Assembly: GCF_900188235.1 (NCBI RefSeq)
Contig: NZ_FZNT01000003.1
Location: forward strand, 186,001-250,000
Length of the DNA: 64,000 nt
Reading direction: 5' to 3'
Source of the DNA: Lutibacter agarilyticus
GTDB taxonomy: Bacteria > Bacteroidota > Bacteroidia > Flavobacteriales > Flavobacteriaceae
The notes under the pieces were generated by a model. It was not told the DNA's origin, did not search any database, and saw nothing but the letters and a program-made list of their open reading frames with translations. Below, piece by piece: positions 30,605 to 38,994 of the stretch (position 1 is its first letter; every line of letters begins with the position of its first letter). Made by a program: the position numbers and the translations under genes.

Positions 30605-31132
30605 ATGAAAATAAATAAATTAAAAAATATAACGAGTACCATAATGTTGTTCTTTGCACTTGCAACATTAACAACTTCTTGTGATGAAGTTGGCGATCTT
30701 GATGTTGGCGGTACTAACGTTGAAGCTATGTCTGGAGATTGGTGGATAATAGCTTTAGAACCAGATGGTGTTACTCCCGCTTATGGAGGTGATTACGAGC
30801 AGTTTTCTACATATAACACTGCGGCAAATGACAATGGCTTATGGATTAATGATTATGGACATTGGATGGAAATTCAAACTAAAGTAGTTGTAAATCTTAG
30901 TGATAAGACTTTTGCTGGAGTAGCAAATTCTCCTGAGGAAATTACAGGAGCTACTGTTTCAGTTAGCAATGGTAAAATTACTAGTAAAGATTATGTTACA
31001 GAAAGTAATACTACAGTTGATGCTATTGAATTTGAAGCTGAATTTAGTTGGGATCCAGGTGTTGTATACAAATTTATGGGACATAAAAGAACAGGATTTG
31101 CTGAAGATGAAAATCCTCACTATTCTAATTAA
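30605..31132 (+). CDS. Putative lipid-binding lipoprotein (Lipid_bd-like), copy A
   Basis: A 175-residue lipoprotein with lipobox TTSC near residue 26. The mature part has NVEAMSGDWWIIALEPDGVT, GLWINDYGHWMEIQTKVVVN and a C-terminal FSWDPGVVYKFMGHKRTGFA, a small beta-barrel-like pattern similar to the Pfam family named lipid-binding putative hydrolase. That family is often found beside SusD. The assignment rests on memory of the family rather than on catalytic residues. It lies 11 nt after the previous gene and before a terminator, closing a four-gene operon. Confidence 0.6.
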   Translation: MKINKLKNITSTIMLFFALATLTTSCDEVGDLDVGGTNVEAMSGDWWIIALEPDGVTPAYGGDYEQFSTYNTAANDNGLWINDYGHWMEIQTKVVVNLSDKTFAGVANSPEEITGATVSVSNGKITSKDYVTESNTTVDAIEFEAEFSWDPGVVYKFMGHKRTGFAEDENPHYSN

Positions 31133-31154
31133 TTATTATTGTAATTACAAGATT

Positions 31155-31189
31155 AAAAAATCCAGAGAAACTTTTCTCTGGATTTTTTT
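31155..31189 (+). terminator. Intrinsic terminator of SusCD operon, copy A
   Basis: Stem TCCAGAGA (31161-31168) against TCTCTGGA (31175-31182), extendable through the flanking A6 and T6 tracts. It lies 22 nt after the stop of the fourth gene. An identical copy is at 38848-38882. Confidence 0.9.
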
Positions 31190-31302
31190 ATTTAAACCAA
31201 TAAATAACTCTTAAAAAACTTTAACGCATTTAGGTTTTCCATAATTTAAACAGAAATTATTATAATAATAGATTTTCCTTTTTTATACCAATCATTTGCA
31301 GC

Positions 31303-31986
31303 ATGGAAAATGAAGCATCTAAAATATTTGGAATACGGGCTGTTATTGAAGCAATTAATGCTGGTACAACTATAAGTAAAGTATATTTACAAAAAGGATT
31401 AACTGGACATTTATTTTCAGAGTTAAACACACTTATAAAGTCGCATAACATAGCTAACAGTTACGTTCCTGTTGAGAAACTAAATCGGTTTTCAAAAAAT
31501 AGTAATCACCAAGGGGTTGCTGCACAAATATCTCCTATTGAATTTTACGATTTAGACGAATTAATAAGTACTACTTTAGAGAAAAAAAGTGCGCCGCTAT
31601 TTTTATTGTTAGATCAACTTTCTGATGTTCGAAACTTTGGTGCTATCATAAGAACTGCTGAATGTACAGGTGTTGATGGAATTGTAATTCAAAAGCAAGG
31701 AAATGCTCCTGTAAGTGCTGATACTATAAAAACATCGGCTGGAGCTGCTTTTAAAATACCTATTTGCAAAGTAGATCACATTAAAGATGCTATTTTTCAA
31801 TTTCAAGCTTCTGATATACAAATAGTAGCTGCAACTGAAAAAACCGAAAACTTAATTTATAGTGGAGATATGAATAATTTCACTTATATAAGTGATAAAT
31901 TTCATGAAGCAAATTTGGAAGGAATTATTCTTAGCTACGAAGAAGTTGAATTTTTACAAGCTGAAACAATTTGTAATACACTATAA
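31303..31986 (+). pseudogene. Chimeric ORF: truncated TrmH/RlmB methyltransferase fused to susD remnant
   Basis: The first 186 residues match the intact methyltransferase at 38995 except one change (Ile for Met at residue 152). The sequence then switches at 31860/31861 to an unrelated tail of 41 residues (SGDMNNFTYISDKFHEANLE, then ILSYEEVEFLQAE), which is the core motif of a SusD C-terminal domain. The SPOUT catalytic knot (the MGSEDRGI and SLNVSVACGAF motifs) is lost, so methyltransferase activity is not expected. The fusion happens to be in frame. The -7 box present before the intact gene is altered here (ATCATTTG at 31291-31298). It is probably a dead fragment left by duplication. Confidence 0.9.
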
Positions 31987-32338
31987 CAATGGTGTAAAAG
32001 CTTCTATTGAATAATGGACAGGAAGTGATGATGCTACTTATTTAGCAAAATCAACAGTTTCTTATAATGCAGCTAATTGGCCCGAAAGTATTGGAGTTCA
32101 AAAGTGGATTGCTATTTATGGTAAAGGTTTTAAAGCTTGGAATAGCAGAAGAATGTTGGATTACCCTGCAATGAATACTGATTCTGTATCTAACTTACCT
32201 GTACCTAGACGCTACCTTTACAGTAATGATGATGATGCTCAAATTAAAAAAGCTAATTAAGAGGCTGCTACATCTACGGTGGGTGGTGACGAATTAGATT
32301 CAAGAGTTTTTTGGGATATCAAAGGTATAGGTAATTAA
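31861..32338 (+). pseudogene. Decayed 3' fragment of a second susD-like gene
   Basis: Translation gives a SusD-like_2 C terminus spread over two frames. The first frame (31861 to about 31970) reads ILSYEEVEFLQAE. After a frameshift, the other frame (31982-32338) reads YNNGVKASIE, stop, WTGSDDATYLAK, AANWPESIGVQKWIAIYGKG, LPVPRRYLYSNDDD, then a second stop inside KKAN*EAAT, and GGDELDSRVFWDIKGIGN before TAA. At least one frameshift and two nonsense changes show decay. It is not related closely to the intact SusD copies on either side. No 5' part of this gene or of a matching susC is present. Confidence 0.88.
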
Positions 32339-32364
32339 CATCCAAATAATTTATAAGCATTAAA

Positions 32365-32592
32365 TTTAAATGTTTTATACAGCCCTTCTTACCTTTTCAT
32401 TCATACTACAATATACATAAAGCACTAAAAAGAACAAGTAAACCTGAAACAGATGCTATTCAAAGAACACTCTTAAATTAAAATTATTTTGAGTTAGAAA
32501 TTACGCAACAACTAATGCTAATCAAAAACAATACTGTTCTACCTAAATATTTATCAGAAATTTTAATAGAAAATAGCTCCACAAAACAATAA
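32365..32592 (+). pseudogene. Possible decayed coding remnant, family unknown
   Basis: One frame reads KCFIQPFLPFHSYYNIHKAL, KRTSKPETDAIQRTLLN, a TAA, then NYFELEITQQLMLIKNNTVL and PKYLSEILIENSSTKQ before a final TAA at 32590. The TAA could derive from a Leu TTA (giving LLNLNYFELE). The composition looks protein-like, but I do not recognise the family. No good start exists in this frame. It may be the 3' end of a deleted gene. Confidence 0.4.
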
Positions 32593-32880
32593 ACATATTA
32601 TATTATCTCTTTTTAAGATCATTTTCGCTTTAATTAAACTTAACAAAACGTTAAGAATCAAGCAGTCTATTCCAATAAAAAAGATACAATAAAAACCCTA
32701 ACTTCATATTTTAACATTTTAATATTAAAAAAATATAAAATTAACGCAACCTTAACTATTTAATTTCATCTTATTATAGTTAACTTAGTACATATATATG
32801 TAAAAGTTGTTTCTGTAAATCACACACTTTTTTATATATTTACAACGAATTTAAACATAAATTTAACTCAAACAATTTAC
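32593..32880 (+). promoter_or_regulatory. Upstream region of susC copy B (non-coding)
   Basis: About 290 nt of AT-rich sequence without a credible gene. A small perfect hairpin CTTAAC/GTTAAG is at 32639-32655. A TATATTTA near 32835 resembles a -7 box with the last base changed, but no -33 TTTG is correctly spaced. The last 20 nt (TAACTCAAACAATT) resemble the copy A leader (TAATTCAAATAATT) with C/T differences, so the leaders appear related but diverged. Confidence 0.5.
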
Positions 32881-32881
32881 A

Positions 32882-35800
32882 ATGAAAACAAAGTTTAATG
32901 GTTTTTTAACGCTTCTATTAGCGTTTATGGTGCAAATTACCTTTGCACAAGAAAAAACTGTTACCGGTAAAGTGTCCGACGCAAGTGGACCATTACCTGG
33001 AGTAACAGTAGTAGTCAAAGGTACCGATACAGGTACTCAAACAGATTTTGATGGTAACTATTCAATTAAAGCAAAAACTGGAGATGTTTTACAGTTTAGT
33101 TTCTTAGGAATGGATTCTCAAGAAAAAACAGTTAAAACTGCTAACGTCATCAGCATTGTTATGACTGAAAATGCTGAAATGCTAAACGAAGTTGTTGTAA
33201 CAGCTTTTGGTAGCAAGAGACAAGCAAAATCTTTGGGTTATGCAACCACTAAAGTTAGCGGCGCTCAACTTGTTGAAGTAGCTCCTCAAAACCCTTTAGA
33301 AACTCTCTCTGGTAAAATTGCCGGTGTTGATATTTCTTCACCTGCCCAACCTGGAGCATCAACTAAAGTAATCTTTAGAGGTATTAGTTCTATTACTGGG
33401 TCAAACAGCCCTTTATACATTATAGATGGTTCACCTGTTAGTGATACTTCTTCAAGTAGTACTGGATCAACTAGTTCATTTGATGCTGGTACTGGTATTA
33501 ATGATTTAGATCCAAACGTAATTCAAAGTGTTAACTTTTTAAAAGGTGCAGCTGCAACCGCTCTATATGGTTCTAGAGGTGCAAACGGAGTTATTGTTAT
33601 TACTACTAAAAAAGGACGTAATAAACTAAATGTTAGTCTATCGTCTTCAGTTGAATTTCAAGAAGTATCAAGACTACCTCATTTCCAAAGTGACTTTGGT
33701 ACAGGTTGGGCTGGTGTTTCTTACTCTAATGTTTCCGGTGAAGGACCTTTAGCTGCTAGTAATGAAAATGGTTCTTGGGGACCAGCTTTTAATGGAGAAG
33801 TTAGACCTTGGAGTAGAATTGTTAATAATCAACAATTAATTAAACCTTATGTTGCTTTAAGCGATAATATGAAAGATTTTTATGATACAGGTTTCTCTTA
33901 CATTAATACAATTAACATTAATGGAGGTGGAGAAATGGCTGATGCATCTTTCACTTATACTAATAGTAATGCAGATGGTGTAATGCCAACAGATCAAGAT
34001 AGTTTTGATAAACATAATATTGGTATTAATGCAGGCTTGAAATCTAAAAATGAAAAATTTAGTGTGCGTATAGCTGGTAACTATACTGCTAAAGAACAAA
34101 AAGCAGTTCCAACTGGACAAGGAGATGATGCAAGTTTTGGTAAATCATTAGTTCAGGAACTAATTCAAATGCCTAATGATATTAGTCTTGTTGACCTAGA
34201 AGATAGAGATAATATCTTTTACACACCTAGTTATTTTTACACACCATATGCTGCGAATCCATATACTACGTTAGAAAGTAATAATGTAGAAATACAAAAA
34301 CACAGAGTTTATGGTAACACCAATTTAACTTATGATTTCACTGATGAATTCTCAGTTTCTTTCCAAGCAGCAACAGATGTTGATAATGAAACGGTTAAAA
34401 GATATGGAGCAATTATTGACTATATCCCTGGATCTCCACAAGATAATGCTGGTGCAAACGGTGTTGTAGGTGCAGTTCAAGAAAATAAATACACAACAAT
34501 TCAGAATGACTTTTTCTTAAATTTAAATTGGAATAAACAAATTAATGAAGATTGGGGTGTTTCTGTATTAGCCGGAGGTAACTACAACGAACGTAAAGGT
34601 GACCAATTAAGTGTTACCGTAACTGATTTGGATTTACCAGATTATTATGAATTATCAAATTCAGCTTCTACACCAAGTTTAGGACAAAGTAATTATTTAA
34701 AAAGAGTAATTGGTCTTTATGCTCAAGCAGAAGTTTCTTGGAAAGACAGATACTTTGCTACAGTAACTGGTAGAAATGATATGTCTTCATCACTTCCAAG
34801 CGAGAACAATTCTTATTTCTACCCTTCTGTTTCTCTTGCTGCTGTTGTTGTTGAAAACAACGATATGTTTATTAAATTAAGAGGAAGTTGGGCTCGAATT
34901 GGAAATGACACTGGTTCTTACCAGGTATTTTCTACAGCTGGTCAAGCTTCGAACGATGGCTATTTTGGGCAAATTACTTACCCTTTTGGTAATGTAAACG
35001 GTTATGAAATTTATGGAAGAATTGAAAACCAAGAATTACAACCTGAAATTACAGATGAAATTGAATTTGGTTTTGATACTAGGTTTTTCCAAAACCGTTT
35101 AGCTTTAGATGTTTCATTATACAGCAGAAAAACTAAAGATTTAATTGTGAATCTTCCAGTTGCTCGTTCTACAGGTTACTCAACAGTTACCGGAAACTTT
35201 GTTGATTTAACAAATAAAGGTATTGAATTAGCTCTTACAGGAAAAGCAATAGCTAAAGATAACTTTAAATGGGATATTACTTACACTTTCACTAAAAACG
35301 ACAATAATGTAGATAGAGTTGCAAGTGACGATGGTAAAATATCAATTTATAGTGCTTATGGAACTAATTTCTATGCTGAAGAAGGTAAACCAATGGGAGC
35401 TTTCTACGGACCTGCACCAGCCAAAACGGATTCTGGACAAATTATTGCAGATGCTGCAACTGGTTACTATACTTACTCAGGTGAAGAAGAATATCTAGGA
35501 AATGCTCAAAGAGATTTCATCATGGGATTACAAAATTCTTTCAAATATAAAAATTGGAGTTTAAATGTTGGAATGGACTGGAAAAAAGGTGGTATGATGT
35601 ATTCTTACACAAAAAGACTAAGTCATTTTGTTGGTAATGGTATTGAAACTACTTATAACGGAAGAAATCCTTGGATAATTCCTAACTCAGTTGTTTCAGA
35701 TGGAAACGGTGGTTATGTTGAAAACACAAAACAAGTAGAATTTGACGATGTAACTGCATTTTACAATGCATCACAAAATCAAGCAATTGAAGGTGAACAT

Positions 35801-36064
35801 TTAATTGATAAATCATTTTTCAGAATTAGAGACGCTGTAATATCTTACGCATTCCCTTCTGAGATGATTCAACAGTCAGGATTCTTAAATTCTTTGGTTC
35901 TTTCTTTATATGGAAAAAACTTAGCATTATGGACTCCTGGAGAAAATCCATATGTTGACCCAGAAACTACTTCGTATGGTAGAGGTATAAGAAGTGAATT
36001 TGGTGAATTCGCTACAAATCCTGCACAAAGATCTTTTGGAGGAAGTGTTAAATTGACTTTTTAA
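32882..36064 (+). CDS. SusC/RagA-family TonB-linked outer-membrane transporter, copy B
   Basis: A 1060-residue protein identical to copy A, with the same signal peptide, regulatory-like domain, plug and barrel. The DNA differs at two synonymous positions seen by eye, both in the first 400 nt. What sets this copy apart is its upstream region, which shares almost nothing with copy A before the start codon. The two copies may therefore be expressed under different conditions although the products are the same. Confidence 0.96.
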   Translation: MKTKFNGFLTLLLAFMVQITFAQEKTVTGKVSDASGPLPGVTVVVKGTDTGTQTDFDGNYSIKAKTGDVLQFSFLGMDSQEKTVKTANVISIVMTENAEMLNEVVVTAFGSKRQAKSLGYATTKVSGAQLVEVAPQNPLETLSGKIAGVDISSPAQPGASTKVIFRGISSITGSNSPLYIIDGSPVSDTSSSSTGSTSSFDAGTGINDLDPNVIQSVNFLKGAAATALYGSRGANGVIVITTKKGRNKLNVSLSSSVEFQEVSRLPHFQSDFGTGWAGVSYSNVSGEGPLAASNENGSWGPAFNGEVRPWSRIVNNQQLIKPYVALSDNMKDFYDTGFSYINTININGGGEMADASFTYTNSNADGVMPTDQDSFDKHNIGINAGLKSKNEKFSVRIAGNYTAKEQKAVPTGQGDDASFGKSLVQELIQMPNDISLVDLEDRDNIFYTPSYFYTPYAANPYTTLESNNVEIQKHRVYGNTNLTYDFTDEFSVSFQAATDVDNETVKRYGAIIDYIPGSPQDNAGANGVVGAVQENKYTTIQNDFFLNLNWNKQINEDWGVSVLAGGNYNERKGDQLSVTVTDLDLPDYYELSNSASTPSLGQSNYLKRVIGLYAQAEVSWKDRYFATVTGRNDMSSSLPSENNSYFYPSVSLAAVVVENNDMFIKLRGSWARIGNDTGSYQVFSTAGQASNDGYFGQITYPFGNVNGYEIYGRIENQELQPEITDEIEFGFDTRFFQNRLALDVSLYSRKTKDLIVNLPVARSTGYSTVTGNFVDLTNKGIELALTGKAIAKDNFKWDITYTFTKNDNNVDRVASDDGKISIYSAYGTNFYAEEGKPMGAFYGPAPAKTDSGQIIADAATGYYTYSGEEEYLGNAQRDFIMGLQNSFKYKNWSLNVGMDWKKGGMMYSYTKRLSHFVGNGIETTYNGRNPWIIPNSVVSDGNGGYVENTKQVEFDDVTAFYNASQNQAIEGEHLIDKSFFRIRDAVISYAFPSEMIQQSGFLNSLVLSLYGKNLALWTPGENPYVDPETTSYGRGIRSEFGEFATNPAQRSFGGSVKLTF

Positions 36065-36081
36065 CTATTAAATTATAAACA

Positions 36082-37530
36082 ATGAAAAAAACATATAACA
36101 AAATAGCTAGTTTATTATTAGCTAGTATATTTATCTTAATCTCTTGTGAAACTGATTTAGATATTAATAATGATCCAGATCTGTTATCACCAGATCAAGT
36201 ACCTATGAACTCTGAATTACCTGCTGCAATAACAGGAATCGGTGCTTCAGCAGGTTCTTATTTAGCAATTGTAGGTGGATTTTGGAGTCAATATTGGACA
36301 CAAAGTGCGGTTGCTAACCAGTACAAACTTATTGATGATTATACATTACCTGCTAGTTCAGGAATTGTAAACGGTACTTGGTCTTCTATGTATGATGCGT
36401 TAACTGATGTACGTAACATTAAAAGAATCGCTAAACTAAATGAGAATTGGAATTACTATTTAATTGCTACTAGTTTAGAAGTATATGCATCTCAAATTTT
36501 AGTTGATTTCTACGGTGAAATCCCTTATTCTGAAGCTAACAATACGGCAATTTTAAATCCAATTTTTGAAAGTGGTCCCGTTGTTTACGACCTTATGGTA
36601 GTAGATTTAAAAGAAGCTCTTGGGAAAGATTTATCTGCTTCTCCTATTGACGATGCTCCAGGAAATACCGATTTTATTTTTGGAGGAGATATGAATAAAT
36701 GGAAACAGTTTGCAAATACATTATTGTTAAAAGTATTACTTAGACAATCTGAGGCTAATTCAGCATATGCTCAAACTCAAATTACATCATTAATCAATTC
36801 TGGTGCAATGTTTTTAAATTCTGATGCTGCTATTACTCAATTTGTAGATGAAGCTAGTAAAAGTAATCCACTTTTCGAAACTGACAGAAGACAATTAAAT
36901 GTTGGAACTAATCTTAGAGCTAGTGCCACTTTAGGTTCTTTCTTAACCGTTAACAATGATCCTAGACAGCCACTCTTTTATGATGGTGAAAACTACCAAT
37001 TACAAGGTGATTTTGATGAAGGCTCTTCAACATCATCTATTGTAGAATTATCTGCTACAGATCCTGTATATTTCATTTCGTTAGCTGAAAGTAAATTTTT
37101 ACAAGCTGAAGCTGATGTTAGATATATGGGTGGAAATAAAGCTAAAGATTTATATGAAGAAGGCGTTATGGCTGCATTCAATCAATGGGAATTAGATGGA
37201 AGCTCTTTAGTTTCAGGTGTATATGCATATCCAGCTGGTTCGTTAGAACAAAATATCGAAGCAATTATTACTCAAAAATGGGTGTCTTGTTTCCCTGGAA
37301 ATGGATTTGAAGCGTTTTTTGAACAAAACAGAACTGGCTACCCAAAAGTATCTTCAGTTCCTCAGGATGATCCATCTTATAATGCTGGTGATTTTTCCTA
37401 TTCAGTAGAAGGTAAAACAGGTGGATTATTTCCAAAAAGACTTGTTTTCCCACAAGATGAACGTCAAAGAAACTCAAATGCTCCGGCTGCAAGTTCTTTA
37501 ACCGACAATGTGTGGTATGATATTAATTAA
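36082..37530 (+). CDS. SusD/RagB-family nutrient-binding lipoprotein, copy B
   Basis: A 482-residue protein identical to copy A, 17 nt after susC copy B. I found no DNA difference between the two susD genes by eye. It is expected to form the same SusC2D2 surface complex as copy A, so mixed complexes between products of the two loci are possible. Confidence 0.93.
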   Translation: MKKTYNKIASLLLASIFILISCETDLDINNDPDLLSPDQVPMNSELPAAITGIGASAGSYLAIVGGFWSQYWTQSAVANQYKLIDDYTLPASSGIVNGTWSSMYDALTDVRNIKRIAKLNENWNYYLIATSLEVYASQILVDFYGEIPYSEANNTAILNPIFESGPVVYDLMVVDLKEALGKDLSASPIDDAPGNTDFIFGGDMNKWKQFANTLLLKVLLRQSEANSAYAQTQITSLINSGAMFLNSDAAITQFVDEASKSNPLFETDRRQLNVGTNLRASATLGSFLTVNNDPRQPLFYDGENYQLQGDFDEGSSTSSIVELSATDPVYFISLAESKFLQAEADVRYMGGNKAKDLYEEGVMAAFNQWELDGSSLVSGVYAYPAGSLEQNIEAIITQKWVSCFPGNGFEAFFEQNRTGYPKVSSVPQDDPSYNAGDFSYSVEGKTGGLFPKRLVFPQDERQRNSNAPAASSLTDNVWYDIN

Positions 37531-37545
37531 TTTAAAAATATAAAA

Positions 37546-38286
37546 ATGAAATATTTAAATATAATTTTAACACTATTTGTAACTGTGTTGGTTTCTTGCT
37601 CTGTAGATAGTACTGGAGGCGTATCATCAGTAACAGATTATCCTATTATCACCTTAAACGGCGACGAAGTTGTTTATATTGAGCAAGGGTCGACTTACAA
37701 TGAACAAGGGGCTATTGCAATGGAGGGTGAAAACGAAATTCCAACAGAAATTACTTATAGTTCTGGTTCATATTACGGAAATTCTGGAGTTGACACAAAT
37801 ACTCCTGACCAATACACTGTTTCTTACTCTGCTGTAAATGCAGATGGGTTTGCTGGTAATGCATTAAGAACGGTTTGGGTAGTTCCTGCAACAGGCGATT
37901 TAGTAAATTCAATTGAAGGTTTATACACTGCTGACGCGCAACGTGCACCAACATTTACTCCTAGTTCTCAATATCAAGATATGGAATATGTTATTATCAC
38001 AAAAACTGGAGGAAATACTTATTCTATTACCCACGCAATTGGTGGTTACTATGATATGGGTAGAGGTTATGGTCCTGGGTACGCTGCTGCAGGTGCAATA
38101 ATAACTGCAAATGACATTCCTTCTAATGATTTCTCTATATCACAAGCTGTTTTCCCTATTTGGGGGAATACTGTTGATGTTACAGAATTCACTGTAGATC
38201 CAACAACTAAAATGATTACATTTACAGGTGATGGTAACTTTGGAAATGGAACATTTAAAGTTCAATTAAAACAAGTTCAATTTTAA
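37546..38286 (+). CDS. DUF5011/5012-type immunoglobulin-like lipoprotein, copy B
   Basis: A 246-residue lipoprotein identical to copy A, third gene of the duplicated operon. Same lipobox and Ig-like domain. The retained full-length frame in both copies suggests either recent duplication or continued homogenisation. Confidence 0.7.
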   Translation: MKYLNIILTLFVTVLVSCSVDSTGGVSSVTDYPIITLNGDEVVYIEQGSTYNEQGAIAMEGENEIPTEITYSSGSYYGNSGVDTNTPDQYTVSYSAVNADGFAGNALRTVWVVPATGDLVNSIEGLYTADAQRAPTFTPSSQYQDMEYVIITKTGGNTYSITHAIGGYYDMGRGYGPGYAAAGAIITANDIPSNDFSISQAVFPIWGNTVDVTEFTVDPTTKMITFTGDGNFGNGTFKVQLKQVQF

Positions 38287-38297
38287 AAATACTTATT

Positions 38298-38825
38298 ATG
38301 AAAATAAATAAATTAAAAAATATAACGAGTACCATAATGTTGTTCTTTGCACTTGCAACATTAACAACTTCTTGTGATGAAGTTGGCGATCTTGATGTTG
38401 GCGGTACTAACGTTGAAGCTATGTCTGGAGATTGGTGGATAATAGCTTTAGAACCAGATGGTGTTACTCCCGCTTATGGAGGTGATTACGAGCAGTTTTC
38501 TACATATAACACTGCGGCAAATGACAATGGCTTATGGATTAATGATTATGGACATTGGATGGAAATTCAAACTAAAGTAGTTGTAAATCTTAGTGATAAG
38601 ACTTTTGCTGGAGTAGCAAATTCTCCTGAGGAAATTACAGGAGCTACTGTTTCAGTTAGCAATGGTAAAATTACTAGTAAAGATTATGTTACAGAAAGTA
38701 ATACTACAGTTGATGCTATTGAATTTGAAGCTGAATTTAGTTGGGATCCAGGTGTTGTATACAAATTTATGGGACATAAAAGAACAGGATTTGCTGAAGA
38801 TGAAAATCCTCACTATTCTAATTAA
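38298..38825 (+). CDS. Putative lipid-binding lipoprotein (Lipid_bd-like), copy B
   Basis: A 175-residue lipoprotein identical to copy A, fourth and last gene of the operon before the terminator at 38848-38882. Family assignment carries the same uncertainty as for copy A. Confidence 0.6.
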   Translation: MKINKLKNITSTIMLFFALATLTTSCDEVGDLDVGGTNVEAMSGDWWIIALEPDGVTPAYGGDYEQFSTYNTAANDNGLWINDYGHWMEIQTKVVVNLSDKTFAGVANSPEEITGATVSVSNGKITSKDYVTESNTTVDAIEFEAEFSWDPGVVYKFMGHKRTGFAEDENPHYSN

Positions 38826-38847
38826 TTATTATTGTAATTACAAGATT

Positions 38848-38882
38848 AAAAAATCCAGAGAAACTTTTCTCTGGATTTTTTT
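38848..38882 (+). terminator. Intrinsic terminator of SusCD operon, copy B
   Basis: Same TCCAGAGA/TCTCTGGA hairpin flanked by A and T tracts as in copy A. It separates the SusCD operon from the methyltransferase gene, which has its own -7 box. Confidence 0.9.
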
Positions 38883-38982
38883 ATTTAAACCAATAAATAA
38901 CTCTTAAAAAACTTTAACGCATTTAGGTTTTCCATAATTTAAACAGAAATTATTATAATAATAGATTTTCCTTTTTTATACC

Positions 38983-38990
38983 TACATTTG
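38983..38990 (+). promoter_or_regulatory. -7 box immediately before rlmB-like gene
   Basis: TACATTTG is a full match to TAnnTTTG and ends only 4 nt before the ATG at 38995. If used, transcription would start at or within a few bases of the start codon, giving a leaderless or near-leaderless mRNA. No TTTG is found at the -33 position. In unit A the same spot reads ATCATTTG. Confidence 0.6.
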
Positions 38991-38994
38991 CAGC

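Larger units (their letters stand above)
25188..31860 (+). repeat. Tandem duplication, unit A (6.67 kb)
   Basis: This block is repeated at 32881-39552. It contains SusC, SusD, two lipoproteins, a terminator and the first 186 codons of a TrmH/RlmB-family gene. Identity starts one base before the SusC ATG and stops abruptly after codon 186 of the methyltransferase. Offset between copies is 7693 bp, falling to 7692 after a 1-nt difference near 31290. By eye I find only two differences in the SusC part (25278 G/A, 25569 T/C), none from there to about 31290, then a small indel and six substitutions in the methyltransferase part. Confidence 0.97.

Noticed and set aside
30969..31214. 81-residue plus-strand frame overlapping the last lipoprotein gene (also at 38662-38907)
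   Set aside because: It overlaps the lipoprotein in another frame, extends through the terminator, and is low-complexity; not a gene.
31861..31990. Programmed frameshift between the chimeric ORF and the SusD tail
   Set aside because: The SusD tail also contains two in-frame stops further on and lacks a 5' part, so simple decay explains it better.
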